Positions 17,681 through 26,458 of a DNA stretch of 64,000 bases are shown here, in pieces. The stretch covers positions 1-64,000 of the forward strand of contig DEBM01000018.1 of the NCBI GenBank assembly GCA_002348545.1, given 5' to 3'. A program made the translations under genes and the position numbers. Source of the stretch: Balneolaceae bacterium UBA2956 (GTDB taxonomy: Bacteria; Bacteroidota; Rhodothermia; Balneolales; Balneolaceae). The stretch's first letter is position 1; each line of letters opens with the position of its first letter. The notes under the pieces were generated by a model. The model saw nothing but the letters and a program-made list of their open reading frames with translations. It did no database searches and had not been told where the DNA came from.

Positions 17681-19233
17681 GCCTTACTGTTTCGAAAAGT
17701 GGCTGATAATTCCCCTATAAGTATGACTATTGCGGCACCAACAGCGGTATAAAGTGGCCATGCTAGAGCCAAAGGTTCCCCGGGTAGCAGATTTTGGACC
17801 GGACCATTAACCATGAATAATAGACATATCAACCCGGTGAAGAAACCCGTTAGCGCATCTATAGATTGAGCTTTTTTACTAATCATACCCAACAAAAAAG
17901 CACCTAACAAACCACCATAGGTATATGAAGCTATACCGAGGCCCAACTCAACCACCGTTGGACGTTCACCAGCTTGAAGTTGTAAGGAGGTAAATAAAAG
18001 GGCTGAAACACTAAGTACGATACCCCATACAAGAGTAATTTTCCTTGACAAGTTAAGTTCTTCAACCGTATTTAATACTTTTTTCTGATAAGGAATAATT
18101 AGATCATATAATGTAGTAGAGGCTAAGGCATTTAATGAAGAACTCAAACTACTCATTGCTGCAGCAAATAGAGCGGCTACAATAAGTCCCGAAACCCCCG
18201 AAGGAATTTGTTCAACAATATACTTGACGAATATTTCATCCTGGGTTCGTAGCCCAAGTGCAGATACATCCGCTCCCTCATAGAATGTATAGAGTAGTAA
18301 TCCAATAAATAGAAATAGTGAAAATTGAAGAATTATGACAAAACCACTTCCTATGAGGGCTTTTTGCCCTGAACCCAATGATCCCGTTGCTAGCAGGCGC
18401 TGCACGAGTAGATGATCCGTACCATGAGAGGCCATGGAAAAAATAGCCCCACCAATAATAGCTATCCCAAAAACGTAAGGTTGCTCTAAATAGTTTTTCC
18501 AACTCCCATCCCAGCCCCAGTCAAACCATTGAGTTTTCCCAGTAGATATGACCGCCTGATAAAACGATTGCCACCCATCAGGTAAAGCTTGTACTAACAG
18601 TACCCCAGCAAGTATGGCTCCACCAAGATATACCCCCATTTGTATCACATCCATCCATACTACCGCATTTATCCCCCCTAAAAATGTATACAATAGTGTG
18701 ACCAAGGTGATCACCATAATAGCCATTATGTATAGTTGAAAATCACTCCATCCCTCGAATACACCACCAAATCGTAACAAAACTGCTATAGGAATAGCTG
18801 TGGCAAATAGACGAACCCCATCTGCAAGTAAGCGTGTAAACATAAAAGTTGTAGAGGTTGCATTTCGCATCGAGGGACCAAATCTGCGCTCTAGGAATGT
18901 ATATGCTGTGTAGATTTTACCCTCAAAATAACGGGGCAAAAATATCAGTGCCACAATCACTCTCCCAATAAAATATCCTATGGTAATTTGTAAAAATGTA
19001 AGGTTTCCTCCATACGCAATTGCAGGTATACTGATAAATGTCAAGGTAGAGGTCTCAGTAGCGACCACCGAAAACAATACCGCCCACCAAGGAATCCCCT
19101 TTCCTCCTAAAAAATAATCTTTCGCACTCTGCTGCTTACCCGAATTTTTCAACCCAAAATAAGCCACAAAAATCATGTAGAGTATCCATATTACATAGTC
19201 TAACCAACCAAATGCTGTTACACTACTTTCCAT
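17677..19233 (-). CDS. Sodium:solute symporter (SSS family)
   Basis: The 518-residue protein has about 13 hydrophobic helices and SSS-family stretches such as FLGGKGIPWWAVLFS near the N-terminus, FLGGINAVVWMDVIQMGVY, and the AAAMSSLSSSLNALAS segment. It should import a small solute with Na+. The solute is not identifiable by eye. The ATG at 19233, two bases after the rdgB stop, is preferred over a TTG at 19245 that overlaps rdgB. It is the third gene of the kinase-rdgB-symporter operon, which hints at, but does not prove, a link to nucleoside or sugar salvage. Confidence 0.9.
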   Translation of the reverse strand: MESSVTAFGWLDYVIWILYMIFVAYFGLKNSGKQQSAKDYFLGGKGIPWWAVLFSVVATETSTLTFISIPAIAYGGNLTFLQITIGYFIGRVIVALIFLPRYFEGKIYTAYTFLERRFGPSMRNATSTTFMFTRLLADGVRLFATAIPIAVLLRFGGVFEGWSDFQLYIMAIMVITLVTLLYTFLGGINAVVWMDVIQMGVYLGGAILAGVLLVQALPDGWQSFYQAVISTGKTQWFDWGWDGSWKNYLEQPYVFGIAIIGGAIFSMASHGTDHLLVQRLLATGSLGSGQKALIGSGFVIILQFSLFLFIGLLLYTFYEGADVSALGLRTQDEIFVKYIVEQIPSGVSGLIVAALFAAAMSSLSSSLNALASTTLYDLIIPYQKKVLNTVEELNLSRKITLVWGIVLSVSALLFTSLQLQAGERPTVVELGLGIASYTYGGLLGAFLLGMISKKAQSIDALTGFFTGLICLLFMVNGPVQNLLPGEPLALAWPLYTAVGAAIVILIGELSATFRNSKA

Positions 19234-19235
19234 TG

Positions 19236-19820
19236 CTATAACCAATCTTGTAAAAATATCACTGCCTTTTTCATCGCTAAACCCCGGTGGCTAATGCTGT
19301 TTTTTTGCTTAGCATCCATTTCAGCAAAACTTTGCTCAAATCCATCTGGCACGAAAATGGGGTCATAACCAAAACCTTCTGCTCCCTTCCTATATCTAGA
19401 AATTTGCCCTGTACAAACACCTTCAAAAAGCCACTGTTTGTCTGCATCAACAAATGCAACTACCGTACGAAATTGAGCATTACGCACATTCATTTGAGTC
19501 ATTTCTGAGAGTAATTTTTCCACATTATCATCATAACTTGCCTGTTCGCCAGCATAGCGTGCAGAATAAACACCCGGGGCACCATTCAGAGCTACCACCT
19601 CTAAGCCTGTATCGTCCGCTAAACTTGGTAAACCTGTTACCATTGCAACATACTTAGCTTTTTTTAATGCATTCCCTTCAAGGGTCACCGCATCTTCTTC
19701 TACTTCTTCAAGCTCAGAGAAATCAGTGGTAGACAAGACCCTAAGATCTGGTATAGAAAGAAGTTCTCTGAGCTCATGAATTTTATTTGGATTACGAGAG
19801 GCTAAAACGATTTCATTCAT
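19236..19820 (-). CDS. rdgB: Non-canonical purine NTP pyrophosphatase, RdgB/HAM1 family
   Basis: The 194-residue protein has ASRNPNKIHELRELL at the start, SLADDTGLEVVALNGAPG in the middle and the SHRGLAMKK ending typical of the ITPase family. It hydrolyses dITP, ITP and XTP to monophosphates and keeps deaminated purines out of DNA and RNA. It follows the upstream kinase gene by one base and is two bases from the symporter start, so it is in the same operon. Confidence 0.95.
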   Translation of the reverse strand: MNEIVLASRNPNKIHELRELLSIPDLRVLSTTDFSELEEVEEDAVTLEGNALKKAKYVAMVTGLPSLADDTGLEVVALNGAPGVYSARYAGEQASYDDNVEKLLSEMTQMNVRNAQFRTVVAFVDADKQWLFEGVCTGQISRYRKGAEGFGYDPIFVPDGFEQSFAEMDAKQKNSISHRGLAMKKAVIFLQDWL

Positions 19821-19821
19821 A

Positions 19822-20805
19822 TCACTCTAATAAATCTTGCATTTGATGCCAGCTTAGTCTCGGCCCATATTGCTCTACTACCATTGAGGCCGCTTTGGTA
19901 GCTAACTTTCCAGCTTCGGCATAGCCTATTCCGTTGGTAATTCCATACAAAAAACTCCCTGCAAACATATCACCAGCTCCATTGGTATCTAAGGCTTTAA
20001 CTCGAAAAGGCTCAATATCGATGAAAGTATCACCATCAAAAATCATAGCTCCATTTTTCCCCATCGTTATGACAAACCTCTTAGCATCTTTCTTTAATGC
20101 TTCACGAGCTTCCAACAAGCTAGATGCTCCCGTATACGCTTTTGCTTCATCTTCATTGCAAAATAATAAGTCAACAGAGGCGCCAATCACCTCCTGAAAC
20201 TTTGGCCTAAAAGCCTGAACTAATGATGGATCAGATAAAGTGATGGATGTATGCACTCCATGCTTTTCTGCTATGGAAAAGGCTTTTTTCATAGCAGAAA
20301 AACCGCGCTGGGTTGCCACTAGATACCCTTCTAAATACACATATTCTGAAGATTGTATAGCTAAAGCAGAAAGTTCTTGTGTGGACAATTCTGAACTAAT
20401 ACCCAAGAAGGTATTCATGGTCCGATCGGAATCCTCTGAAACCATCAGTAGACATTTACCGGTAGTACCTGCTTGCCTAGTCTGTCCATCTAAGTTCGTT
20501 TCAACTCCTGCATTGTTCATATCAGCCAAATAAAAATCCCCGAATTCGTCAGCTGCTACCTTGCAAGAATAGTAGGCACTACCTCCTAATTGACTAATTG
20601 CAATCATAGTATTGGCCGCCGACCCACCCGATTTACGTTCATAATCCTGATGTAACATGGCTTCTAACAAGCGCTGTTGAGTAGCTTCATCTACCAGTGT
20701 CATAAGTCCCTTAGCCACTTGCTGTTCTTCTAAAAATTCAGCCGTAATCTTACATTCCAGATCGACAAGGGCATTCCCAACTCCATATACATTATATTTT
20801 TTCAT
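19822..20805 (-). CDS. PfkB-family kinase, adenosine kinase-like
   Basis: From the ATG at 20805 (MKKYNVYGVGNALVDLE) the protein has 327 residues; a start at 20829 would add eight polar residues. It shows the ribokinase-fold motifs: GGSAANTMIAISQLGG near the N-terminus and DTNGAGDMFAGSFLYG near the C-terminus, where the Asp is the catalytic base. The GVGNALVD opening and length resemble the adenosine kinase-like group, but sugar kinase activity cannot be excluded. It leads an operon with rdgB and a sodium symporter. Confidence 0.85.
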   Translation of the reverse strand: MKKYNVYGVGNALVDLECKITAEFLEEQQVAKGLMTLVDEATQQRLLEAMLHQDYERKSGGSAANTMIAISQLGGSAYYSCKVAADEFGDFYLADMNNAGVETNLDGQTRQAGTTGKCLLMVSEDSDRTMNTFLGISSELSTQELSALAIQSSEYVYLEGYLVATQRGFSAMKKAFSIAEKHGVHTSITLSDPSLVQAFRPKFQEVIGASVDLLFCNEDEAKAYTGASSLLEAREALKKDAKRFVITMGKNGAMIFDGDTFIDIEPFRVKALDTNGAGDMFAGSFLYGITNGIGYAEAGKLATKAASMVVEQYGPRLSWHQMQDLLE

Positions 20806-20936
20806 ATGCTTTGTATTTGTAGAAACCAAATCTTAGTTCATAAACGGTCTAAGATTATATCGGTGATAAATTTTCAATAAGGTAAGCAGGCTAGAGATTC
20901 ATAAAAAATCTTTCCTTAGACTCGCTATATTCTGTG

Positions 20937-21647
20937 ATGTCATATACTTCTTTGATACAGCATCTCAGACGGTTGGCCGAAGGCTATGTTCCCAAGGAAC
21001 CCTACTACCAGGAAATGCATCCTATCCCGAAGAATACCCATTCTATAAAAACCAAGAATAATAATCCCTATCTAAGTCCACAAAAACCGCTTAAAGAAAT
21101 CATTTATACTGAAAGCGCCGTATGTATTCCTCTTTATCAAGCTCTATCCAGCCATATAGGACCAACACCATCCTTGGAGGATACCACCATTGAATTAATT
21201 TATACCCTTCGAAAACCTCACTTAAGCCATGGAGGGCAAATCAGTTTTCCTGGTGGACGTCTAGATATCAATGAAAAATCGGAACAAGCGCTAGTAAGAG
21301 AATTAGAAGAAGAATTATCCCTTAAACCCGAAACAGTTGAGCTAATTGGAGAACTACCAACCTTTTACTTACATCATAGTAAACACAAGATTTCTCCATT
21401 TATTGCCTGGGTGCATGATACAGAAAGTATGGCTGCATGTCCGAATGAGGTAGAAGAAATCATTCGAGTACCCCATGAGCAGCTACTGGATACCAACCGA
21501 AAAAAAATGGAAGAATGGACTCTTCGTAATCAAATTTATGATGTACCTTTTTACCAAGTGCACAGAGTCCCTTTATGGGGAGCAACTGCCATGATTACAG
21601 CAGAATGGTTACGCTTTTATCAAACACTAACTCCTAAAATGAACTAA
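20937..21647 (+). CDS. Nudix hydrolase, CoA pyrophosphatase-like
   Basis: The 236-residue protein contains a complete Nudix box, GGRLDINEKSEQALVREL followed by EEEL (about residues 101-123), preceded by HGGQISFP. That upstream block is characteristic of the CoA diphosphatase subgroup (NudL/PCD1). It probably cleaves CoA or a related nucleotide. A GTG directly before the ATG is an alternative start. Its stop TAA overlaps the stop of the convergent FAD oxidoreductase by four bases (CTAA, 21644-21647). Confidence 0.88.
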   Translation: MSYTSLIQHLRRLAEGYVPKEPYYQEMHPIPKNTHSIKTKNNNPYLSPQKPLKEIIYTESAVCIPLYQALSSHIGPTPSLEDTTIELIYTLRKPHLSHGGQISFPGGRLDINEKSEQALVRELEEELSLKPETVELIGELPTFYLHHSKHKISPFIAWVHDTESMAACPNEVEEIIRVPHEQLLDTNRKKMEEWTLRNQIYDVPFYQVHRVPLWGATAMITAEWLRFYQTLTPKMN

Positions 21648-22837
21648 AAAAGCTCTGCCGCTTTCCTGCCAAGTTCTGTACTAAGAGCCACTCCCATCCC
21701 ACTCAACCCTACCGCTATAGCTATATTTCCAGATAATTCGGTCCGAATAACCGGATTCTTGTCTGGCGTAAAGCCCATTATTCCTGACCATTCGAATTCA
21801 ACCTCACTAGGATCTATCACTAATATCTCTTTCATGTATCTAAGTAAGAACGCTTTAATTTCGGTGTTTACGCCAAATTGAGTGGTTTTTTCACCAGAGA
21901 CATCCATATGCCTACCCCCCCCCAACAACAAACGATCTGTCCCCACATTTCGAAAATAAATATATCCCCGCTGTGCATGAAATGTTCCTTGCCAAGGTTG
22001 AGAATTTAAGGCTTTAGTTAGCAGTACCAAACCTCTTCCAGGACTCACCGAAACATCTCGGCGTAATGCTTTTGAAAACGCATTGGTTGCTAGAATCACT
22101 GACGAGCTATGGAACTGTTGGTGGCTTCTTTTAGCACCCTCTTCCACGGTTAAGCTTAATCCATCCATTTTCCGTGTCATATCTACTAATTTTCGCCCAC
22201 AGGCTAAGTGTATTCCTATCTGCTCACATAATTGAGCAAATCTAGCCCATGCCTTTGCAGGTTGTAGTTGACCCTCTCGCGGCATTTGAATGGCATTATA
22301 TCCATTAATCCTTGCTAGATTATACCACTGATCAAGTCCTGTTCTTTGTTTTAAAGCAGTATTGCAAGAAGCCAAATACGTTGCGACCCGCTCAAATTCC
22401 TCTTCTTCAGTAAATAGTTCATGCCCTCCTAAGGACTCATACCCAATAACTTGATCCCCCAAAATACTTCTAAGTAAGGTTAACCCTTTCCAGCGTTCAT
22501 GCATACGATCCCAGACACACTCGGGCTGTTCTAGCTGGCTGTCAGCGATAAACTCTCCAACTGTACCTATACAAGCAAAGCCTGCATTTCGGGTACTCGC
22601 TCCCAATGGAGGAAGGTACCGATCAAGAAGAGCAATTTTAGCTTTTGAATGTCTTTTGGCTAAATGATAAGCCGCAGATAAGCCTGTAAATCCTGCCCCA
22701 ACTACAACAAAGTCATAGTTCCTTTCCAATGGTCGATACGTAAGATAACTCGCAAATGTTCGATCCCATCCCAACTCTCTTTCCCAGTACGACCATTGAG
22801 CTTTCTTAGGGCGATGAAATGATTTAGATATACTCAC
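21644..22837 (-). CDS. FAD-dependent oxidoreductase of the DAO family
   Basis: The protein has a classical dinucleotide-binding fold, DFVVVGAGFTGLSAAYHLAKR, with GASTRNAGFACIG following, as in glycine oxidase-like and gamma-glutamylputrescine oxidase-like enzymes. A second FAD-contact block is near the end (GNIAIAVGLSGMGVALS). It probably oxidises an amine or amino acid. The GTG at 22837, ten bases after the amidohydrolase stop, gives 397 residues; a TTG at 22879 overlapping the upstream gene is less likely. The pairing with an M20 amidohydrolase suggests a small N-acyl amino acid or amine catabolic unit. Confidence 0.85.
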   Translation of the reverse strand: MSISKSFHRPKKAQWSYWERELGWDRTFASYLTYRPLERNYDFVVVGAGFTGLSAAYHLAKRHSKAKIALLDRYLPPLGASTRNAGFACIGTVGEFIADSQLEQPECVWDRMHERWKGLTLLRSILGDQVIGYESLGGHELFTEEEEFERVATYLASCNTALKQRTGLDQWYNLARINGYNAIQMPREGQLQPAKAWARFAQLCEQIGIHLACGRKLVDMTRKMDGLSLTVEEGAKRSHQQFHSSSVILATNAFSKALRRDVSVSPGRGLVLLTKALNSQPWQGTFHAQRGYIYFRNVGTDRLLLGGGRHMDVSGEKTTQFGVNTEIKAFLLRYMKEILVIDPSEVEFEWSGIMGFTPDKNPVIRTELSGNIAIAVGLSGMGVALSTELGRKAAELF

Positions 22838-22847
22838 AATTCTGAAC

Positions 22848-24044
22848 CTAGTGTAAACCTGCTTTATCTGATTCGCCAAGAGCTAATGATACCATCAAAG
22901 GCATCGCTACTTCAAAAAAACCAGGATCTACGTTGTATTTTGGGTGATGCCAAACATAGGTAGAGTCACTTTCTCGAGCGCCACTTCCAACAAAGAAGAA
23001 AGCTCCAGGAAAATATTGCTGATAAAAAGAAAAATCTTCACCAGCCATCATGGGTCGTTCCATTTTCACGACTTTATCGGATTCAAACAAGTGATTAGCA
23101 TGCTTAATGACTTCTCTGGCGGCTTTTTCGTCGTTAATCACAGCAGGGTATCCCTTGTTAATGGTCAAGGATATTTCAGCTTCATGGGCTTGAGCGATAC
23201 CCTTACATATTTGTTGCATTCGCTGCTCGACACGTTGAGCCATAGCACTCGAAAACGTTCGAATGGTTCCCCATATTTGGACCATTTCAGGTATTATATT
23301 ATGGGCCGTACCCCCCTCGATTCTGCCTACCGTTACCACGACCGCTTCTGTTGGATCAACGCTTCTGCTAACAATGGTTTGAAAGGAAGAGATACATTCA
23401 GCAGCAATTACCACAGGATCAACCGCTTCATGTGGGCGCGCAGCATGCCCACCAATCCCACGAATCATCATATGAAACTCATCAGGTGCCGCCATTAATT
23501 CTCCAGAGCGAGTGGCAATGGTTCCAGGGCTATGCGAAGGTGAGGTATGTAATCCATAAATTTGTTGTATCGGATACTTTTGAAGCCATCCTGTTTCACA
23601 AAGTAAGCGCCCACCACCAGGGAGTGTTTCTTCCCCGGGCTGAAAAATTAATAACACCTTCCCCGACAGCTCAGAGGTATATTTAGCTAATACTCGCGCG
23701 ACTCCTAATAAATTAGCCGTATGCGCATCATGGCCACAACAGTGGGCCACTCCTGGACGCGTTGAAAAAAAATCCGCTTTAGCTTCTCCCTCTTCCTGTA
23801 TGGGCAGTGCGTCAATATCTGCTCGAAGAGCAACTACTCTATCGGAATTGATATCCCCCTCAATTATTGCCACACAGCCAGTTTCCAAAGGTCTTTCGAC
23901 AACAAAACCTAACCGCATTAGCTGCTTTTCAATGTAGTTTGTTGTTTCAAATTCCTTATAACTCAATTCGGGGAAACGATGCAGATATTCCCGTTCTTCT
24001 TTAGCTTTTTTTAAATAAGGAGCACACCAATGTTGAATGTTCAT
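22848..24044 (-). CDS. M20-family amidohydrolase/metallopeptidase
   Basis: The 398-residue protein shows the M20D pattern: RFPELSYKEFETTNYI, ALRADIDALPIQEE, CGHDAHTANLLGVA (metal ligands His and Asp), QPGEETLPGGGRLL and GIGGHAARPHEAVDP in the lid domain. Members hydrolyse N-acyl amino acids or hippurate-type amides and are cytoplasmic. The substrate is not assigned. It is first in a two-gene minus-strand unit with the FAD oxidoreductase. Confidence 0.93.
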   Translation of the reverse strand: MNIQHWCAPYLKKAKEEREYLHRFPELSYKEFETTNYIEKQLMRLGFVVERPLETGCVAIIEGDINSDRVVALRADIDALPIQEEGEAKADFFSTRPGVAHCCGHDAHTANLLGVARVLAKYTSELSGKVLLIFQPGEETLPGGGRLLCETGWLQKYPIQQIYGLHTSPSHSPGTIATRSGELMAAPDEFHMMIRGIGGHAARPHEAVDPVVIAAECISSFQTIVSRSVDPTEAVVVTVGRIEGGTAHNIIPEMVQIWGTIRTFSSAMAQRVEQRMQQICKGIAQAHEAEISLTINKGYPAVINDEKAAREVIKHANHLFESDKVVKMERPMMAGEDFSFYQQYFPGAFFFVGSGARESDSTYVWHHPKYNVDPGFFEVAMPLMVSLALGESDKAGLH

Positions 24045-24180
24045 CGAATAGAAGGTATGTGAATTGATGGAGCTGTAACTTACATATAAGTTCTTTGCAT
24101 GTTTTTGTACACATACAATTTAGGAAAACTATGAGTTCATTTTCTTAGGAAATCTTTGTTGGAGCTATTTTACTTTTTTT

Positions 24181-24489
24181 GTGTCTTTACTTGTTAGCAA
24201 TAAATGCAATCAAATAGAAAGGCATGACCAAGAGAATACTAACCCACCTCATGCGCTTGATAAAAGTATTGCTATGACCATAAAGAAATCCCTAAAAGCC
24301 AGTAGCGATGCTGTAGAACCAAGTAGTAGGGCCATGGCGATATCAGCAAGTGAGGTAGGGCAAAAAAAGGCAGTAAGTGTGGTAAATAGGCCCCAAAGCC
24401 TCGAGTTAAAATTTGAGCACGAAATTCAAGAAATTGAACATATAATTAAGGAAAAAAAAAGGCTAACTTACTCTATCTCAGTCTTTTAA
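24181..24489 (+). CDS. Doubtful small ORF, 102 residues
   Basis: The frame starts with GTG; an internal ATG at 24271 would give a shorter protein beginning MTIKKSLKASSD. The C-terminal third (KFEHEIQEIEHIIKEKKR) could form a short coiled coil. No family is recognised and no ribosome-binding site is obvious. The next frame (24494) begins four bases after its stop. It may be a remnant or non-coding. Confidence 0.25.
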   Translation: MSLLVSNKCNQIERHDQENTNPPHALDKSIAMTIKKSLKASSDAVEPSSRAMAISASEVGQKKAVSVVNRPQSLELKFEHEIQEIEHIIKEKKRLTYSISVF

Positions 24490-24493
24490 AACT

Positions 24494-24709
24494 ATGACTA
24501 TCCGATTGAAACAAGGTATAGTGGTCTCGCCTACTGCCTCAGAAGCGCGGCTGAACCAATGGACCGAATCAGCCGCTGGCATTTATACTTATTCGTAAGA
24601 ACTAAAACTTATTGATGAAGAATCCCTCAAAATTTGCATTCCTTTTGGAAGCATACAATTTTATGGCGAAAGAAATAGTAAGCCACTATTTACTTTAATG
24701 CTTTTTTAA
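24494..24709 (+). pseudogene. Small frame interrupted by one in-frame stop
   Basis: An ATG-started frame (MTIRLKQGIVVSPTASEARL) runs 34 codons to a TAA at 24596-24598. It then continues in the same frame for 36 more codons (ELKLIDEESLKICIPFGSIQ and on) before a second TAA. The peptide on both sides looks protein-like, which suggests one gene with a nonsense mutation. The family is not recognised. It may also be chance. Confidence 0.3.
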
Positions 24710-24834
24710 AACTCAGAGATACATACTTACTGAAAACAATTGAGTATTATCGATTCAAATATAGATAATGGGGTAAATATTTATGTAAGTCAATCGGCCA
24801 CCGATGCACCTAATTTTACAAGCCATAAAAATCT

Positions 24835-26070
24835 ATGAAAAAAACAAAATTAATTATCACAATTTTCTTGTCGCTTATCACCATTTTAGGGAAAGCACAA
24901 ACTAGATATAGTATAATCTATGAAAAACAATTAGGACAAAATTTTTCAGGACAAAATATTAATGCAGGTTTTCATTTACTGGATTATGCAGACTCATTGT
25001 TCATCCCAAAAAAAATTATCAAAACTGAAAATAATTTCGCTAAAGCGATTAATCCTATTTTCCGCTTTAGTAAACTATTCTTAAGTAATTATCTAATAAT
25101 TGATTATGCAATGACAATGAATCATGAAAGATTTGGTCATGGATATAGAATGCTAGAGGCAGGTGGTTCAATTGATAAAATTGTCTACAATATGCCTCCA
25201 CCTTTCACCAATGAATTCTCCTACATAAATGCCACTTACCCTCAAAATTTTACCGTAAAACAAGAATTAATGTATCGTCTAGGCGGTTCTGAAACTAATC
25301 TTGTTTTAACCGATGTAATGCGTAAGAACATATTGTTAGATGAGCAATTCAATTACAATTTTGGCCTTACCTATCTATATGGAAGCAATGATATGCCAGG
25401 CTACACAGCCTTTGTTACCAATCCAGCCGCTGACCCGATACAATACAGACAAAACATAAATCAGCTATATGGTGCTGAATTACTTACTCGGAAAAAAATG
25501 CGCACTTATTCATTTATTGCACTATTGACTGATCCCATAAATTTTTACGCCTTCAAGTCTATCTTTTACGATTACATCATTAAAGGTAGACATAGCTCCA
25601 GAATAAGAATGATAAAACTGAGTATTAGACTTAAATATTTGCCTAGGTTTAGATTTCAATACACCCCTAATGGTCCAGAATTAGTATATCAAAATTACTT
25701 TAAGTTAAACTCTAAATTAATGCTGCTTAGTTTTAGTCATTCAGACCCAAATTTACCTAAATCATGGCGCGTCTTAGCAAATATTTGGAACATAAAATTG
25801 TCCAATCAAATATCGTTAAATCTTTCAGGACAAATTTGGGATCAACCAAATATTGAGTTGTATCAAAATGACAAACTTTTAGCATATGAGGGTTTTGGTG
25901 GTCAATTTATATCTACTGTTAATTATGACATTAGCAAAGACAAAAACCTTAATGGATTTACACTTCAAGTAGGATATAAATCGACAGGATATGCAATTGG
26001 AGAACAATTAAATAAAGGATTAATAATTAGAGGCGGTTTGACTTTTAAATTAGGAAATAAAAGCCCGTAG
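24835..26070 (+). CDS. Unrecognised secreted 411-residue protein, probably outer-membrane associated
   Basis: The protein has a signal peptide (KKTKLIITIFLSLITILGKAQ, cleavage near residue 22). Its second half is rich in alternating aromatic strands (SIRLKYLPRFRFQYTPN; GFTLQVGYKSTGYAIGEQL) and ends in a basic tail, so a beta-barrel or surface protein is possible. A MNHERFGHGYRMLEAGG segment is notable but is not a HExxH zinc motif. I do not recognise the family. It is AT-rich and lies between two stretches with broken frames, so it is likely an accessory gene. No operon partner is seen. Confidence 0.65.
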   Translation: MKKTKLIITIFLSLITILGKAQTRYSIIYEKQLGQNFSGQNINAGFHLLDYADSLFIPKKIIKTENNFAKAINPIFRFSKLFLSNYLIIDYAMTMNHERFGHGYRMLEAGGSIDKIVYNMPPPFTNEFSYINATYPQNFTVKQELMYRLGGSETNLVLTDVMRKNILLDEQFNYNFGLTYLYGSNDMPGYTAFVTNPAADPIQYRQNINQLYGAELLTRKKMRTYSFIALLTDPINFYAFKSIFYDYIIKGRHSSRIRMIKLSIRLKYLPRFRFQYTPNGPELVYQNYFKLNSKLMLLSFSHSDPNLPKSWRVLANIWNIKLSNQISLNLSGQIWDQPNIELYQNDKLLAYEGFGGQFISTVNYDISKDKNLNGFTLQVGYKSTGYAIGEQLNKGLIIRGGLTFKLGNKSP

Positions 26071-26458
26071 AGAACAATCTGTGATGTGACAAGGAACGTT
26101 ACAGTCAAGATCTAAAACTATTTTTGTTGAACTTTTCACAATAAAAGTCATAACATGATAAATGTCGATGAAATATATCGGACTAAAATTTGTGTTCGAT
26201 ATTTCTAACGAATTATCTAATGTAGGCATAAATTTCAGAATTTTAACTATTAGAGGAAAAGAACAATTTGGCACGTTTATAGGCTTTCTTTACCCATAGG
26301 ATAAACTTGACGCATATACCAGAAACCTAAAAACCCTATTTAACAATATGAATTTAATTGTTCCTGATGGTCTTTTTTTTGGTAGTTTTGTAGCAATAGC
26401 TATGTTTAGCATATCTGTAGAATATGGCACTATAACCACCAAATTTGAATAATCTAGG
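26071..26458. other. 388-bp gap before mnmD holding one broken small frame
   Basis: The gap is AT-rich and contains the interrupted frame at 26162-26452 and nothing else that I can support. The mnmD promoter must lie here or inside the broken frame. No hairpin terminator for the upstream gene was found. Confidence 0.5.
26162..26452 (+). pseudogene. Approx. 95-residue frame interrupted by one TAG
   Basis: The frame starts MSMKYIGLKFVFDISNELSN and runs 45 codons to TAG at 26297-26299. It then continues in the same frame for 50 codons (DKLDAYTRNLKTLFNNMNLI to ITTKFE) up to TAA six bases before mnmD. Both halves read like a small globular protein. A nonsense mutation is the simple explanation; chance open frame is the alternative. 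The family is not recognised. Confidence 0.4.

Larger units (their letters stand above)
24045..24834. other. 790-bp gap with no confident gene
   Basis: This stretch between the amidohydrolase and a secreted protein contains only short weak frames: a 102-codon frame (24181-24489), a 71-residue frame broken by one stop (24494-24709), and a short TTG-started frame from 24742. None was recognised. It has no visible terminator, tRNA, insertion sequence end or long repeat. It looks like decayed accessory sequence or loosely constrained small genes. Confidence 0.5.

Noticed and set aside
25120..25170. Possible zinc metalloprotease motif in the orphan secreted protein (HERFGH)
   Set aside because: The spacing is HExxxH, not HExxH, and no third ligand or protease fold is visible.
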